64,000 nt of DNA, from NCBI RefSeq assembly GCF_011761635.1, contig NZ_JAASRN010000001.1, positions 1,075,846 to 1,139,845 of the forward strand. Direction: 5' to 3'. Origin of the DNA: Thermonema lapsum. Its GTDB lineage: Bacteria; Bacteroidota; Bacteroidia; Cytophagales; Thermonemataceae. Of the stretch, positions 38,501-48,158 are shown in pieces. Both the position numbers and the translations under genes were made by a program. The first letter of the stretch is position 1. Each line of letters begins with the position of its first letter. The notes under the pieces were generated by a model that saw nothing but the letters and a program-made list of their open reading frames with translations, ran no database searches and had not been told where the DNA came from.

Positions 38501-39679
38501 ATGAATACAAGTACACAGCACCATAAAAGAAGAGTGGCTATTCTGGGCTCTACGGGCTCCATAGGCACACAAGCTTTGGAGGTAATCCGTGAACAAGCCG
38601 ATTATTTGGAAGTAGAAGTGCTCACTGCCAACAACAATGTAGATTTATTGATAGAACAAAGCATTGCCTTTCAACCCAATGCCGTAGTCATTAGCAACCC
38701 TGAGCACTATCCGAAGCTAAAAGAAGCACTGGCACCTTATCCCATCAAAGTATATGCGGGAGAAAAAGCCTTGTGCCAAGTGGTGGAAATGGAGAGCATA
38801 GACATTGTGCTGACGGCTATGGTAGGTTTTGCGGGCTTGCGCCCCACCATCCATGCTATAGAGGCGGGCAAGCCTATTGCGCTGGCAAACAAAGAGACCT
38901 TGGTCGTTGCTGGCGCCTACATCACCCGCTTGGCGCGTGAACGGGGCGTAAACATCTACCCTGTGGACTCGGAACACTCAGCTATTTTTCAGTGCTTAGT
39001 GGGCGAATTTCACAACCCCATAGAAAAAATCATATTGACGGCGTCGGGCGGTCCTTTCCGTGGTTATAGCCGCGAACAACTTGCCAGCGTACGCAAAGAA
39101 CAAGCCCTCAAACACCCCAACTGGAATATGGGCGCCAAGATAACCATTGATTCAGCCACCCTCATGAACAAAGGGCTCGAAGTCATCGAAGCTAAGTGGC
39201 TCTTTGGGCTTTCGCCCGAACAAATAGAAGTAATCGTTCACCCGCAGTCCATCATACACTCTATGGTGCAATTTGAAGACGGCTCTATTAAAGCGCAAAT
39301 GGGCTTACCCGACATGAAATTGCCCATTCAATTTGCTTTGAGTTATCCTATGCGTCATCCCACTTCATTTCCCCGCTTCGATTTTAGGGCATATCCACAG
39401 CTCACATTCGAGCTACCCGACACTAAAGCCTTCCCTTGCCTCGAACTGGCTTATGAAGCCCTACGACAAGGGGGCAACATGCCTTGTGTGCTCAATGCTG
39501 CCAACGAAGTAGCTGTGTCTGCTTTCCTTCAAGACCAAATCAACTTTTTGGATATTCCCGCACTCATCGAAACATGCATGCAGCGCATGGACTACATTGC
39601 CAACCCTGCGCCCGAAGACTACTTCGCCACCGACCAGCAAACACGCCAATACGCAAAAGAAGCCCTCAAACACGTTTAA
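38501..39679 (+). CDS. dxr: 1-deoxy-D-xylulose 5-phosphate reductoisomerase
   Basis: 392 residues, standard size. The NADPH-binding motif ILGSTGSIGTQALEVI opens the protein. Substrate and metal residues sit in PVDSEHSAIFQCL, TASGGPFRG and NMGAKITIDSATLMNKGLEVIEAKWLF. It converts DXP to 2-C-methyl-D-erythritol 4-phosphate, the committed step of the MEP isoprenoid pathway. rseP follows 49 bp later, a dxr-rseP order seen in many bacteria. Confidence 0.97.
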   Translation: MNTSTQHHKRRVAILGSTGSIGTQALEVIREQADYLEVEVLTANNNVDLLIEQSIAFQPNAVVISNPEHYPKLKEALAPYPIKVYAGEKALCQVVEMESIDIVLTAMVGFAGLRPTIHAIEAGKPIALANKETLVVAGAYITRLARERGVNIYPVDSEHSAIFQCLVGEFHNPIEKIILTASGGPFRGYSREQLASVRKEQALKHPNWNMGAKITIDSATLMNKGLEVIEAKWLFGLSPEQIEVIVHPQSIIHSMVQFEDGSIKAQMGLPDMKLPIQFALSYPMRHPTSFPRFDFRAYPQLTFELPDTKAFPCLELAYEALRQGGNMPCVLNAANEVAVSAFLQDQINFLDIPALIETCMQRMDYIANPAPEDYFATDQQTRQYAKEALKHV

Positions 39680-39685
39680 GTTTTG

Positions 39686-39693
39686 TAATTTTG
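39686..39693 (+). promoter_or_regulatory. Possible -7 element for rseP
   Basis: TAATTTTG fits TAnnTTTG and lies just after the dxr stop, 35 bp before the rseP ATG. No -33 TTTG at the right distance, so weak. Confidence 0.3.
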
Positions 39694-39728
39694 TTTCAAA
39701 TACCAATTACCCCAAAAACATACATTTC

Positions 39729-41054
39729 ATGGAAATTATCGTTATGATTTTGCAGCTCATCCTGGGGCTGTCCATTTTAGTAGCAGTGCACGAGTTTGGG
39801 CACTACATAGCTGCGCGTGTCTTCGGCATGCGGGTACGCAAGTTTTTCATCTTTTTCGACGCATGGGGCAAAAAGCTATGGAGCAAAAAAATAGGTGAAA
39901 CTGAATTTGGCATTGGCATCATTCCCTTTGGCGGGTATGTGCAAATCGCCGGCATGATAGATGAAACGCAAGATGCCAGTGCGCTGTCGAAAGAGCCGGA
40001 GCCTTGGGAATTCCGTGCCAAGCCCGCATGGCAACGCCTCATCGTGATGCTGGGCGGAATCCTCATGAATGTCATCACCGGCATTCTCATTTTCTTCCTG
40101 CTCAGCTACAAACAGGGCGAAAATTATATTCCAAGCGAGCGCGTAGATGGCATCATTGTAGGCACAATAGGCGAATCGGTAGGGTTGCGCACCGGCGATA
40201 AGGTCATTGCTGTGAACGGCAAGCCCGTAGAACGTTTCAATGATTTGTTCAGCTCCGAGGTACTTTTGGGGCACAACGTGGTATTTACAGTAGTGCGCTC
40301 GGGCGATACCTTGCAAGTGCTACTTCCTAACGACTTGGCAGACAAAGTCATCGACAATAAAGAGGGTTTTATCTTGCCTATCCCCTACCTGACAAACTAC
40401 GAGATAGCGGAAATAGCCCCCAACTCACCGGCAGAAAAAGCCGGCTTGCAAATAGGCGATAAAATCGTAGGGATAAACCAAGACAGCATACGGCATTTCT
40501 ATGAGCTATCAGAGGTGTTGACAAAACATAAAAACCAAGAGGTCATCATCAAAGTGTTGCGCCAAGGGCAGGTCATTGAACTGACGGCTACCGTAGGCAA
40601 AGACGGCAAGCTGGGCTTTCAACCTGCTTTCTTCAATAGCTTGTATGAGCGCAAAGAGTTGACCTTGACAGAGGCACTTGCCAAAGGCACTTACACTGCC
40701 TTTAATGTAATTTTTGACAACATCAAAGGTTTTAAAAAGATTTTCAGGGGCGAAGTGTCTGCCTCCAAGTCGCTATCCGGTCCCATAGGCATAGGCGCTA
40801 TTTACGGTTCGGTGTGGGACTGGGTGCACTTCTGGACCATCACCGGTTTGCTTTCTATGGTATTGGCATTCATGAACTTACTGCCTATACCTGCATTGGA
40901 CGGCGGTCATGTAGTCTTCCTTCTGTTGGAAATTATCAGTGGGCGTCCTATACCTGAAAAAATACTTGAAAAAGCCCAACAAGTAGGCATGTTCCTACTG
41001 CTGATGCTCATGGCGTTTGCCGTATTCAACGACCTGTTTAAGTTGTTCAGTTAA
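39729..41054 (+). CDS. rseP: RIP-type site-2 metalloprotease RseP
   Basis: 441 residues from ATG 39729; the frame extends back to 39597 but that part overlaps dxr. The first transmembrane helix carries the zinc motif HEFGH (His21, Glu22). The second zinc-site motif is LPIPALDGGHVV with Asp391. Between them lie PDZ-like modules (GESVGLRTGDKVIAVNGKPV, NSPAEKAGLQIGDKIVGIN). Such proteases cut membrane-bound anti-sigma factors inside the bilayer during envelope stress; in this phylum the client is not known from the sequence. The PAP2 gene starts 14 bp after its stop. Confidence 0.95.
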   Translation: MEIIVMILQLILGLSILVAVHEFGHYIAARVFGMRVRKFFIFFDAWGKKLWSKKIGETEFGIGIIPFGGYVQIAGMIDETQDASALSKEPEPWEFRAKPAWQRLIVMLGGILMNVITGILIFFLLSYKQGENYIPSERVDGIIVGTIGESVGLRTGDKVIAVNGKPVERFNDLFSSEVLLGHNVVFTVVRSGDTLQVLLPNDLADKVIDNKEGFILPIPYLTNYEIAEIAPNSPAEKAGLQIGDKIVGINQDSIRHFYELSEVLTKHKNQEVIIKVLRQGQVIELTATVGKDGKLGFQPAFFNSLYERKELTLTEALAKGTYTAFNVIFDNIKGFKKIFRGEVSASKSLSGPIGIGAIYGSVWDWVHFWTITGLLSMVLAFMNLLPIPALDGGHVVFLLLEIISGRPIPEKILEKAQQVGMFLLLMLMAFAVFNDLFKLFS

Positions 41055-41068
41055 AAAAACGGGGACTT

Positions 41069-41701
41069 GTGAAACAGCTTTTAAAGCAGTACGCTGCATA
41101 CTATGGCACGGTGGGCATTGTGTTGCTTACAGGCAGCATAATCCTGCTTTTTTGCTCAAAAGAAGCCGTGCAACTGTGGGTAGATGCTAACCACTTGGCA
41201 TACTTAGATGTTTTCTTTAGCTATCTAACCCATCTGGGCGACGGACTGACATTCGTAACAGTTATTTTGTTTATGGCGTTATGGCGCAGCTACTACCTCG
41301 CTTTTGAAGGCTTGCTTTCGTTTGCTACCTCCGGGCTGTTTACGCAGCTACTCAAGCGCACGGTTTTTGCCGACGTATTGCGCCCTAAAGGCTTATTGGG
41401 TGCACAACTGCACTATATTGCTGGCGTAGAAGTACATACCACTCACTCCTTCCCTTCGGGACATGCCACCACTGCCTTTGCTTTGGCTACCTTTCTGGTA
41501 TTGCACTCTACCCCCAAAAACGGGATTTTGTGGGCGTTGGCAGCGGCTCTTGTCGGCTTTTCACGTATTTATCTGAACCAACACTTTTTGCCCGATGTGC
41601 TTGCCGGGGCGCTCATAGGCACAGCTTGGGCGACTGCTATGCACCAGCTCTTGCTGCCTCTGCAACAAAAAGACGCATGGCAACGGCACCTACTGCCTTA
41701 A
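41069..41701 (+). CDS. PAP2-family membrane phosphatase
   Basis: 210 residues starting at GTG 41069 with GGGGA eight bases upstream. About five transmembrane helices. The acid-phosphatase motifs are present: FPSGHATTAFA (motif 2 with the catalytic-site His) and SRIYLNQHFLPDVLAGALIG (motif 3 with the nucleophilic His). Motif 1 is recognisable as KRTVFADVLRPKG. Such proteins dephosphorylate lipid substrates (phosphatidic acid, undecaprenyl pyrophosphate, phosphatidylglycerol phosphate) on the periplasmic face; which one cannot be told. Its last 12 bases overlap the convergent BASS gene. Confidence 0.9.
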   Translation: MKQLLKQYAAYYGTVGIVLLTGSIILLFCSKEAVQLWVDANHLAYLDVFFSYLTHLGDGLTFVTVILFMALWRSYYLAFEGLLSFATSGLFTQLLKRTVFADVLRPKGLLGAQLHYIAGVEVHTTHSFPSGHATTAFALATFLVLHSTPKNGILWALAAALVGFSRIYLNQHFLPDVLAGALIGTAWATAMHQLLLPLQQKDAWQRHLLP

Positions 41702-42589
41702 CTCTCTGCGTGGCAGGCGCTCCCTGAAAAACAGCGCTAAAGCTATTGTCGAGAAGAAAGTAAACAGGGCATATATTGAAGCGGGAATGGCAGCCTCCAG
41801 GCTATTGAGCATGGTGGCACTGGTCGCTACGGTGATTGCCAAGCCGGTGTTCTGCAATCCCACTTCAATAGCAATGGTCAGGCAGTTCTTTTGCTTCAAG
41901 CCTGCCGCTCTCGACACATAATACCCCAACAACATGCCCCCTATGTTTAACCCCAGCATAAAAGGCACAATCGCCAAGTAATCATACCAGTGAAACGACA
42001 AGCTGTTGTCTTGATTAAAGTAAATTGTCAACACCATGGCAATGCCCAGTAAAGAAGGAAGAATGTATTTAAGCCAGCCCTGCCAACGCTCTACCCGCCT
42101 TTTCCCTACCCGATAACGCACATAGATACCTAACACAGCCGGAACAACCGTAATAAGCAAAATCTGCAGAAAGGTATTCCAAAAAGGCAAGTTCAGCTCA
42201 CAACGGTCTCCCATAAACACCCACAAAGCCAAATTGACAATGGAAGGGATGGTGAAGATGGTGAGCAGACTGTTAACCGAAGTCAATAATATAGACAAAG
42301 CCAGGTTGCCCTGTAAAAGGTAAGTAATCAGATTAGACACCGCTCCTCCCGGGCAAGCAGCCACCAACACAATGCCCACCTTTATGGCAGGACTAAACGG
42401 CGCCACCCATGCCAATAAAAACGCCAACAAAGGCAAGCCCAGCATTTGCAGACTAAGCCCCAGCAACATCGACTTGGGATAGGCTATGATTCGTTTAAAA
42501 TCATTAAAAGTGAGCGATAAGCCCATGCCCAACATAATAAAGGCTAAAACCAAGGGCAAAATATAGGTCGCTAATAGTTCTCCTAACAT
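41690..42589 (-). CDS. Bile acid:sodium symporter (BASS) family transporter
   Basis: 299 residues with eight to ten hydrophobic helices and the BASS signatures: MLGMGLSLTFNDFKR near the N-terminus, VAACPGGAVSNLITYLLQGNLALS in the middle, and EVGLQNTGLAITVA towards the end. The family imports organic anions with Na+ (bile acids, pyruvate, pantothenate and others). The substrate is not predictable here. An exact-consensus promoter lies 35 bp upstream, and it is its own unit. Confidence 0.92.
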   Translation of the reverse strand: MLGELLATYILPLVLAFIMLGMGLSLTFNDFKRIIAYPKSMLLGLSLQMLGLPLLAFLLAWVAPFSPAIKVGIVLVAACPGGAVSNLITYLLQGNLALSILLTSVNSLLTIFTIPSIVNLALWVFMGDRCELNLPFWNTFLQILLITVVPAVLGIYVRYRVGKRRVERWQGWLKYILPSLLGIAMVLTIYFNQDNSLSFHWYDYLAIVPFMLGLNIGGMLLGYYVSRAAGLKQKNCLTIAIEVGLQNTGLAITVATSATMLNSLEAAIPASIYALFTFFSTIALALFFRERLPRRELRQ

Positions 42590-42623
42590 GTCGTTTTTTA
42601 AATTCGGCGCAAATTACTAATTT

Positions 42624-42653
42624 CAAACTTAGCATTAAACTCTGCAGCGCAAA
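42624..42653 (-). promoter_or_regulatory. Promoter of the BASS transporter gene
   Basis: Minus-strand TTTG (42650-42653), 18 bases, TAAGTTTG (42624-42631): both elements match the phylum consensus. Start codon 34 bp downstream. Confidence 0.65.
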
Positions 42654-42693
42654 CAGCTCTCCACTTTTATTTTTCCATAAAGCTCTATAGTGC

Positions 42694-43944
42694 ATGCTTA
42701 CAATTCCGTCCAGAAGAAAATTACTCATCACTATCCTCCCCTTGCTGATGCTGCCCTTGGCATGGTGGCTCTTGGCACCATCTGCCGACGAAGCAGAAGG
42801 CTGGGTGCTTGTACAAAAAGGCGACCTGAGCGTGCAAGTACTGGCTACCGGTGAACTCACCGCTCGGCAAGCCGTTGAGGTTACAGCACCTGCTCTGTTG
42901 CGCAGCCTCGAAATTTATCAAATCAAAATAGTGGACTTGATACCGGAAGGTAGCCAAGTCAAAGCTGGTGACTACTTGGCTACTTTAGACAACCAAGAGC
43001 TAAGCGAAAAAATGCAGCAACTGCGCATAGAAATAGAAAAGCTTGAAAACGAACGGAATCAGGCACTAATCGATACGGCTCTTGCGCTGCGCCAAGCGCG
43101 CGAAGAACTGCAAAACCTTGCCCTTGACCTGGAAATGAAAAAGATTCAACTACGTGGCACAGAATATGAGCCCCCCGCAGAGCAAAGCAAAACCCGTTTG
43201 GCATATGAACGTGCGCTCAACGCCTACGAAAACGCCCAGCAAGCTTATCGGCTCAAACAAAAACAAGCCCGCAGCAAACTGATGGGCATCCATACGCTAC
43301 TCAACGAAGCCAAGCGAAAATACAAAATGGCAGAAGAAGCACTGAAAGCACTTACCCTTCACGCCCCCACCAACGGTACCGTTATCTACCACAAGGGATG
43401 GAACGGCAGCAAAAAAGAAGCCGGCAGCATGGTAAGCACTTGGGACCCCGTAGTGGTCAAGCTGTCGGCACAGCAAGAGCTGGTATCTACCGCCCGCATC
43501 AACGAACTGGACATTCATAAAATCAAAAAGGGACAAGCCGCCAAGGTACGTGTAGAAGCCTTTCCCGACCGCATCTTTCAAGGCGAAGTCATCGACATAT
43601 CGAATGCTGCCGAAAGCGACGACTCCAAAGCGCGTTACTTTGCCGTAGATATCCGCTTGAAAAAGCAAGACCCCGCCCTACGCCCTACTATGAGTACCTT
43701 CAACCGCATTGAATGCAGCCTCCACCAGAAGGTACTGCTTATTCCCTTAAGCGCCGTGCACTATACCCCTGCGGGTATTCCTTACGTTATCAAGAAAAAA
43801 GGCAGGCACATGGTGCGGCAGCAAGTGCAACTGGGCGCTGCCGACGACCTACATGTAATTGTAAAAAAAGGTCTGAAAATCGGCGACCAAGTGAGCTTAT
43901 CTATACCTGAACAAATAGAATCATTGCCATGGCAAACACTATAA
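42694..43944 (+). CDS. HlyD/MacA-type periplasmic adaptor protein
   Basis: 416 residues. One N-terminal membrane anchor (~9-28, LLITILPLLMLPLAWWLLA). The lipoyl/barrel-sandwich half (VLATGELTARQAVEVTAP...YLATLDNQEL) is followed by a long coiled-coil hairpin (~105-225, rich in Glu/Lys/Gln). The returning half (LKALTLHAPTNGTVIYHKGW) and a beta-barrel (VRVEAFPDRIFQGEVIDIS) complete it. This is the membrane-fusion adaptor of an ABC-type exporter. It overlaps the permease gene at 43929 by 16 bp, so the two are translationally coupled and work together. Confidence 0.9.
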   Translation: MLTIPSRRKLLITILPLLMLPLAWWLLAPSADEAEGWVLVQKGDLSVQVLATGELTARQAVEVTAPALLRSLEIYQIKIVDLIPEGSQVKAGDYLATLDNQELSEKMQQLRIEIEKLENERNQALIDTALALRQAREELQNLALDLEMKKIQLRGTEYEPPAEQSKTRLAYERALNAYENAQQAYRLKQKQARSKLMGIHTLLNEAKRKYKMAEEALKALTLHAPTNGTVIYHKGWNGSKKEAGSMVSTWDPVVVKLSAQQELVSTARINELDIHKIKKGQAAKVRVEAFPDRIFQGEVIDISNAAESDDSKARYFAVDIRLKKQDPALRPTMSTFNRIECSLHQKVLLIPLSAVHYTPAGIPYVIKKKGRHMVRQQVQLGAADDLHVIVKKGLKIGDQVSLSIPEQIESLPWQTL

Positions 43945-45188
43945 AGCCCCACCCCTCTAAACTGAAAGCATGGCAAAAGGTACTATTGTGCAGCTGGCAA
44001 TTAGCGCAGCAAAGCCATCGTGCTCATCGCTGGCGCCTATGGCTTTCAACCATAGGTATTGTTGTAGGCACGGCTGCCCTATTCAGCCTATGGACGCTCA
44101 ACCGCGGCATACAGAAAAAACTACACCATCGACTTCAAGCCTACGGACTCAATACACTTTACCAACTACCACAAGAAAACAGTCTGCCTGCTGAGTTGCT
44201 AAACGCAGCAAGTGAAGCTACCTACCTGACCGTTGAAAAGCTGAACGAATACTCGCAAAGCGAGTCAGTAAAACCTGCCCCTCTGTGGACATTGACCGCT
44301 GAAGCACGCAGCAATGAGCGTCACCAAAACGTTCCCTTGGTGGTTTCTGCCTCTACCCTGCCGCAGCTGCTTCCTATCCACATAGAAGCAGGGCGCTTTT
44401 TGTCTGCTTCATCCGGCACGGCGGCAGTCTGCGTGATAGGGCACCGACTGGCGGCAGCCCTGCTTTCGCCCGAGCATCCACCCATAGGACAAGTCGTTTG
44501 CATAGGCAACAACTGCTTGACGGTGATAGGTGTCATACACAGTCGAAACAATGACCATCAATTGCTTCCAGACCTCAACGGCGCGATTATCGTCAATCCT
44601 GGCACTTTGCTGCACCGGCTGTTGCCTTTCGTAGAAAAAAACAAGCTGACACACCCCCTATGGATAAGCCGCTACAACCGGCACACCACCGAGCCGCCCA
44701 TCCTGCCGAAACTGCTAAAGCAGCTCTACCCCTTAAGCGACTACCGCAGCTGGAACCCGGAAAGCTTGGTGACAGAAGAACTAAAAACACAACGCACACT
44801 GCGCATTACCTTGTGGGGCATTAGTTTGGTTGCCTTTATCGTGGGCAGCATAGGCATGATGAATATGATTTACAGCCATGCCATGGAAAGAAGCAGCGAA
44901 ATAGGCATACAAAAGGCTGTAGGTGCAACCCCTGCCATGATTCAATGGCAATACCTACTAGAAACCCTTCAGATGGGATTTTACGGCTGCCTACTTGGTT
45001 TTTTAGTAGGAACTTTGTTCAGCTATTTCATCAGTCAGCAAGCCGGCATCCCCTGGAGCATATACTTGCAGGACTGTATTCCCATAAGCCTCCTTGCTCT
45101 GACAATTTCCTTGCTCTCGGCATGGTTACCTGCCCGCAAAGCAGCCCTTCTGCCACCGGCGCAAGCACTCGCCAAGCATGAGTCTTAA
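43929..45188 (+). CDS. MacB/FtsX-type ABC transporter permease
   Basis: 419 residues. The N-terminal helix at ~35-55 (LWLSTIGIVVGTAALFSLWTL) is followed by a periplasmic MacB-like domain of ~230 residues and three C-terminal helices (~295-410) of the FtsX domain. The loop MERSSEIGIQKAVGATPAMI is the conserved cytoplasmic segment that contacts the ATPase. No ATP-binding domain is fused, and no ATPase gene lies beside it in this window, which is unusual for this pair. Likely exports a peptide, lipid or antibiotic-like molecule with the adaptor; substrate unknown. Confidence 0.88.
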   Translation: MANTIKPHPSKLKAWQKVLLCSWQLAQQSHRAHRWRLWLSTIGIVVGTAALFSLWTLNRGIQKKLHHRLQAYGLNTLYQLPQENSLPAELLNAASEATYLTVEKLNEYSQSESVKPAPLWTLTAEARSNERHQNVPLVVSASTLPQLLPIHIEAGRFLSASSGTAAVCVIGHRLAAALLSPEHPPIGQVVCIGNNCLTVIGVIHSRNNDHQLLPDLNGAIIVNPGTLLHRLLPFVEKNKLTHPLWISRYNRHTTEPPILPKLLKQLYPLSDYRSWNPESLVTEELKTQRTLRITLWGISLVAFIVGSIGMMNMIYSHAMERSSEIGIQKAVGATPAMIQWQYLLETLQMGFYGCLLGFLVGTLFSYFISQQAGIPWSIYLQDCIPISLLALTISLLSAWLPARKAALLPPAQALAKHES

Positions 45189-45233
45189 AAAATTATTACC
45201 TTGAAGTTGCTTACCATTTTTTGAAAACAAACT

Positions 45234-47375
45234 ATGCTGAAACATTTGTCATTGGCTTGCTTACTTTTGCTGCTGTTTTTTCATCTTCCGTTGCCTCTTT
45301 GCGCACAAGAAGAGGTAGAAAACAAAATAGCCAAACTTGAACAAGAGTTGGCTCGTGCAAGAGATACGCGTGCGATAGATATTTGTGTAAATCTCACAAA
45401 CGAATATTTGTTTTATGACCTCGACCGCGCTTTCAAATATGCACACTTGGCTTTGCAAAAAGCAGAGACAAAAAACTACTTGTATGGCATCATGGCAGCA
45501 CGCGTTGCCTTAGGCAACTGCTATCTCTACCGCAGCGAACAAAACGACCTACTGAGCGCTTTCGAGCAATACATGCAGGTAATAGAAACCCCACTCACAC
45601 CAAAGCAAGAAAAAAATTGCCGCTTGCTCCTCGAAAAAGCCAAAGCCCTGAACGGACTGGGCAGCTTGTACCAAATATGGGGGGACTTCAAAAAAGCTAT
45701 TGAACTACATACCAATTCCCTGAAAATACGGGAAGACTGTGGCGACCCAATAGGCATTGCCCGCTGCTATAACAGCATAGGGCTTGTGTATGATAATATG
45801 GGCAATTATGACGAAGCCATACGCTACTACTCCCGCGCCTTGAACCTATACGAAAAGCATCGCCGCATGCGAGACGTAGCCGGTGTATTGAACAACTTAG
45901 CAGCAGCCACCCACCTGAAGCTGCTCCAAAGCCAAAGTGCCGAAAGCTACGAACAGGTGTTCGACTATTACCACCGCTCTTTAAAAATCAGCGAAGAACT
46001 AAAAGACCGGCGCGGTATGGCACGCATTTACAACAACATGGGCATACTGTATGCCGAAAAAGGCAATTTTGACGAAGCGCTCGACCTTTATTTCCGGGCA
46101 GCTATGATTGACGAAGAAGAAAATGACCCAGCAGAAGCTGCCGCCACTTTCAACAACATAGCCCGTCTGTTCGAGCAAAAAGAAGAGTGGCTTGTAGCTT
46201 TGGATTACTATCGGAAAGCGTTAGAATCAGCCGCTGCCGTAGAATCCAAGTCGGCACTGCTAAATGCCACCCAAGGACTGAGCCGAGTGTATGCTCAAAT
46301 GGGCGATTACTATCAGGCTTTTCAATATGCCCAAATGAGCAATCGTTTGCAAAAAGAACTCTATGACGTCGAAACAAGCCGCCGCATCGCTCTCATCAGC
46401 AGTCAGTATGAAATCGAAAAAAAACAAAAGCAAATAGAACTGCTGGAACGAGAAAAAGAACTACAGAAGTTGAAAGAAGAGCAACTCCAGCAATACATTA
46501 TTCTTGGAACTCTACTACTGGCAATGCTGAGTATCCTCGTTTTGCTGCTCTTCAACCGTTATCGCTTCAAGTCGAAACTAAACAAACAGCTGCAGGCACT
46601 CTACCGTGAGTTGGAAATACAATACAAACGCACCGAAGACAGCATACAGTATGCCAGCCGCATTCAACAAGCTATGATACCCAAACCAGAGGCTTTACTC
46701 ACCCCATTCCGTGAAATAGGTATATTCTACCGCCCCAAATCTATTGTCAGCGGTGATTTCTACTGGTGCAAAGAGGTAGGCAACAAAAAAGTAATTTTTG
46801 TTGCAGACTGCACGGGGCATGGTGTCCCGGGCGCCCTAATGACTGTGCTTTCCATGAACTTGATTGACAAGCTCGTAAATGAGATGAAAGACAATCTTCA
46901 CCCCGACGAACTGCTGCGACAATTAGACCAGCACATTCAACAAGCCCTCTCCGACGAAAAAGTACAAGACGGTTTAGACGGGGCAATCCTTATTGTAGAG
47001 GGCAACCGACTCGAGTACGCCGGCGCCAAGTTCCCCCTTTATCTCTTCCATGATAACGACTTTTTTGTATTCAATGCCGCTCGTATTTCACTGGGCAACA
47101 AATCTTATATCTATAACAAGGAAAAGGTATTTACGCTACATAAGTTAGAGTTGAAACCCGGCGACAAAATCTACCTCCACTCCGACGGCTTCCCTGACCA
47201 GTTTGGCGGAGAAAAAGAACGAAAGTATATGAGCAAGCGATTCAGAGAATTGCTACAACGACACGCCGCCCTTCCACTTCAAGAGCAGGCGCGCGCATGG
47301 GAAAAAGAATTTGAGCACTGGAAGGGTAACAAAGACCAAACCGACGACGTGCTGGTGATTGGCTTTATGTATTAG
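45234..47375 (+). CDS. Membrane TPR–SpoIIE (PP2C-type) serine phosphatase
   Basis: 713 residues. A signal peptide (ends at ~24, PLCAQ) exports a sensor part with six or more tetratricopeptide repeats (~30-385; e.g. ARCYNSIGLVYDNMGNYDEAI). A coiled coil (~385-420) and one transmembrane helix (~421-442, ILGTLLLAMLSILVLLL) lead to the cytoplasm. The C-terminal SpoIIE/PP2C domain keeps metal-binding acids: GDFYWCK, VADCTGHGVPGALMTV, SDGFPDQFGG and QTDDVLVIG. It probably dephosphorylates an anti-sigma-factor antagonist (STAS protein) or similar switch protein in response to a periplasmic cue. Same design as 57215-59143, but that one lacks the export signal. Confidence 0.9.
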   Translation: MLKHLSLACLLLLLFFHLPLPLCAQEEVENKIAKLEQELARARDTRAIDICVNLTNEYLFYDLDRAFKYAHLALQKAETKNYLYGIMAARVALGNCYLYRSEQNDLLSAFEQYMQVIETPLTPKQEKNCRLLLEKAKALNGLGSLYQIWGDFKKAIELHTNSLKIREDCGDPIGIARCYNSIGLVYDNMGNYDEAIRYYSRALNLYEKHRRMRDVAGVLNNLAAATHLKLLQSQSAESYEQVFDYYHRSLKISEELKDRRGMARIYNNMGILYAEKGNFDEALDLYFRAAMIDEEENDPAEAAATFNNIARLFEQKEEWLVALDYYRKALESAAAVESKSALLNATQGLSRVYAQMGDYYQAFQYAQMSNRLQKELYDVETSRRIALISSQYEIEKKQKQIELLEREKELQKLKEEQLQQYIILGTLLLAMLSILVLLLFNRYRFKSKLNKQLQALYRELEIQYKRTEDSIQYASRIQQAMIPKPEALLTPFREIGIFYRPKSIVSGDFYWCKEVGNKKVIFVADCTGHGVPGALMTVLSMNLIDKLVNEMKDNLHPDELLRQLDQHIQQALSDEKVQDGLDGAILIVEGNRLEYAGAKFPLYLFHDNDFFVFNAARISLGNKSYIYNKEKVFTLHKLELKPGDKIYLHSDGFPDQFGGEKERKYMSKRFRELLQRHAALPLQEQARAWEKEFEHWKGNKDQTDDVLVIGFMY

Positions 47376-47382
47376 ATAACGG

Positions 47383-48081
47383 CTATAAAGACAACAGGTG
47401 CCCGTGCTGCCGCAGCCAACGATGATGCAGGGCGTAGTCAGGCATTTGCCGTTCTACTTCCTGCCAAAAAGCAGCACTATGGTTGTGGTGGCGCAAGTGA
47501 GTCAACTCATGCACTATCACGTAATCTACTACTGCTATAGGCGCCATCATCAGGCGCCAAGAAAAGTTCAGGCTTCCCTTAGAAGAACAAGACCCCCAAC
47601 GTTTGCGCGCCCGGCTGACTTTGACCGCAACATACTGCCCCTGCAGTCCCGACCGGGCAGCCCAGTAAGCCACCCGCTCCGGTAAAAAAGCTGCCGCCTG
47701 TTCCATATACCACTTTTCAAACAAGCGAGCCGCTTCGGCTTGTCTACCGGCATGCATTACAAAAGTAGCGCCATCAAAAAGTAAAGGGTATGGCGTTTGT
47801 GTGCTGAAACACAAAGGATAAGTATGTCCCAAATAATAAAACGACTCGCCTTCTGCAAATAGCCTTTGAGGGCAAGATATTTTGCGCTGTCGGGCAGCTG
47901 CCAGGTGCTTTTCTACCCAAGCCACATGCTTGAACAGCACTCTATAAATATCACTTTCTTTGGCATGGTAGGGCGCACGTACCCACAACTCCCCCGCTTC
48001 GGTGATTTGCAGAGCAATGGTTTTCCGTTTGCTGCGAATGATACGGTCAACAGAAAACGGCAAAGCGTGCTTCCCTTTCAT
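47383..48081 (-). CDS. YgjP-type metal-dependent hydrolase (M48-like)
   Basis: 232 residues from ATG 48079-48081 (a TTG two codons earlier also possible). The zinc motif HELTH in YVIVHELTHLRHHNHSAAFW plus a downstream acidic residue, and the preceding RKRWGSCSSKGSLNFSWRL, are the signature of the YgjP/WLM (DUF45) family. In this family SCSSKG is nearly invariant. Cytoplasmic, no signal. Homologues are linked with type I restriction loci in some genomes, but none is here. It ends 7 bp from the convergent phosphatase gene. Substrate unknown. Confidence 0.9.
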   Translation of the reverse strand: MKGKHALPFSVDRIIRSKRKTIALQITEAGELWVRAPYHAKESDIYRVLFKHVAWVEKHLAAARQRKISCPQRLFAEGESFYYLGHTYPLCFSTQTPYPLLFDGATFVMHAGRQAEAARLFEKWYMEQAAAFLPERVAYWAARSGLQGQYVAVKVSRARKRWGSCSSKGSLNFSWRLMMAPIAVVDYVIVHELTHLRHHNHSAAFWQEVERQMPDYALHHRWLRQHGHLLSL

Positions 48082-48125
48082 ATTCAACCAGACGGGACGA
48101 AGTGATAAAAACGAGACTTTTTTAT

Positions 48126-48158
48126 CAAAGATAAGAAAAATGGGCAGCGGTCGTCAAA
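48126..48158 (-). promoter_or_regulatory. Promoter of the YgjP-type gene, nested in the acc terminator
   Basis: Minus-strand -7 TATCTTTG (48126-48133) is exact; TTTG (48155-48158) is 21 bases away. The -33 element falls in the loop of the terminator hairpin at 48142-48168. Confidence 0.4.
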
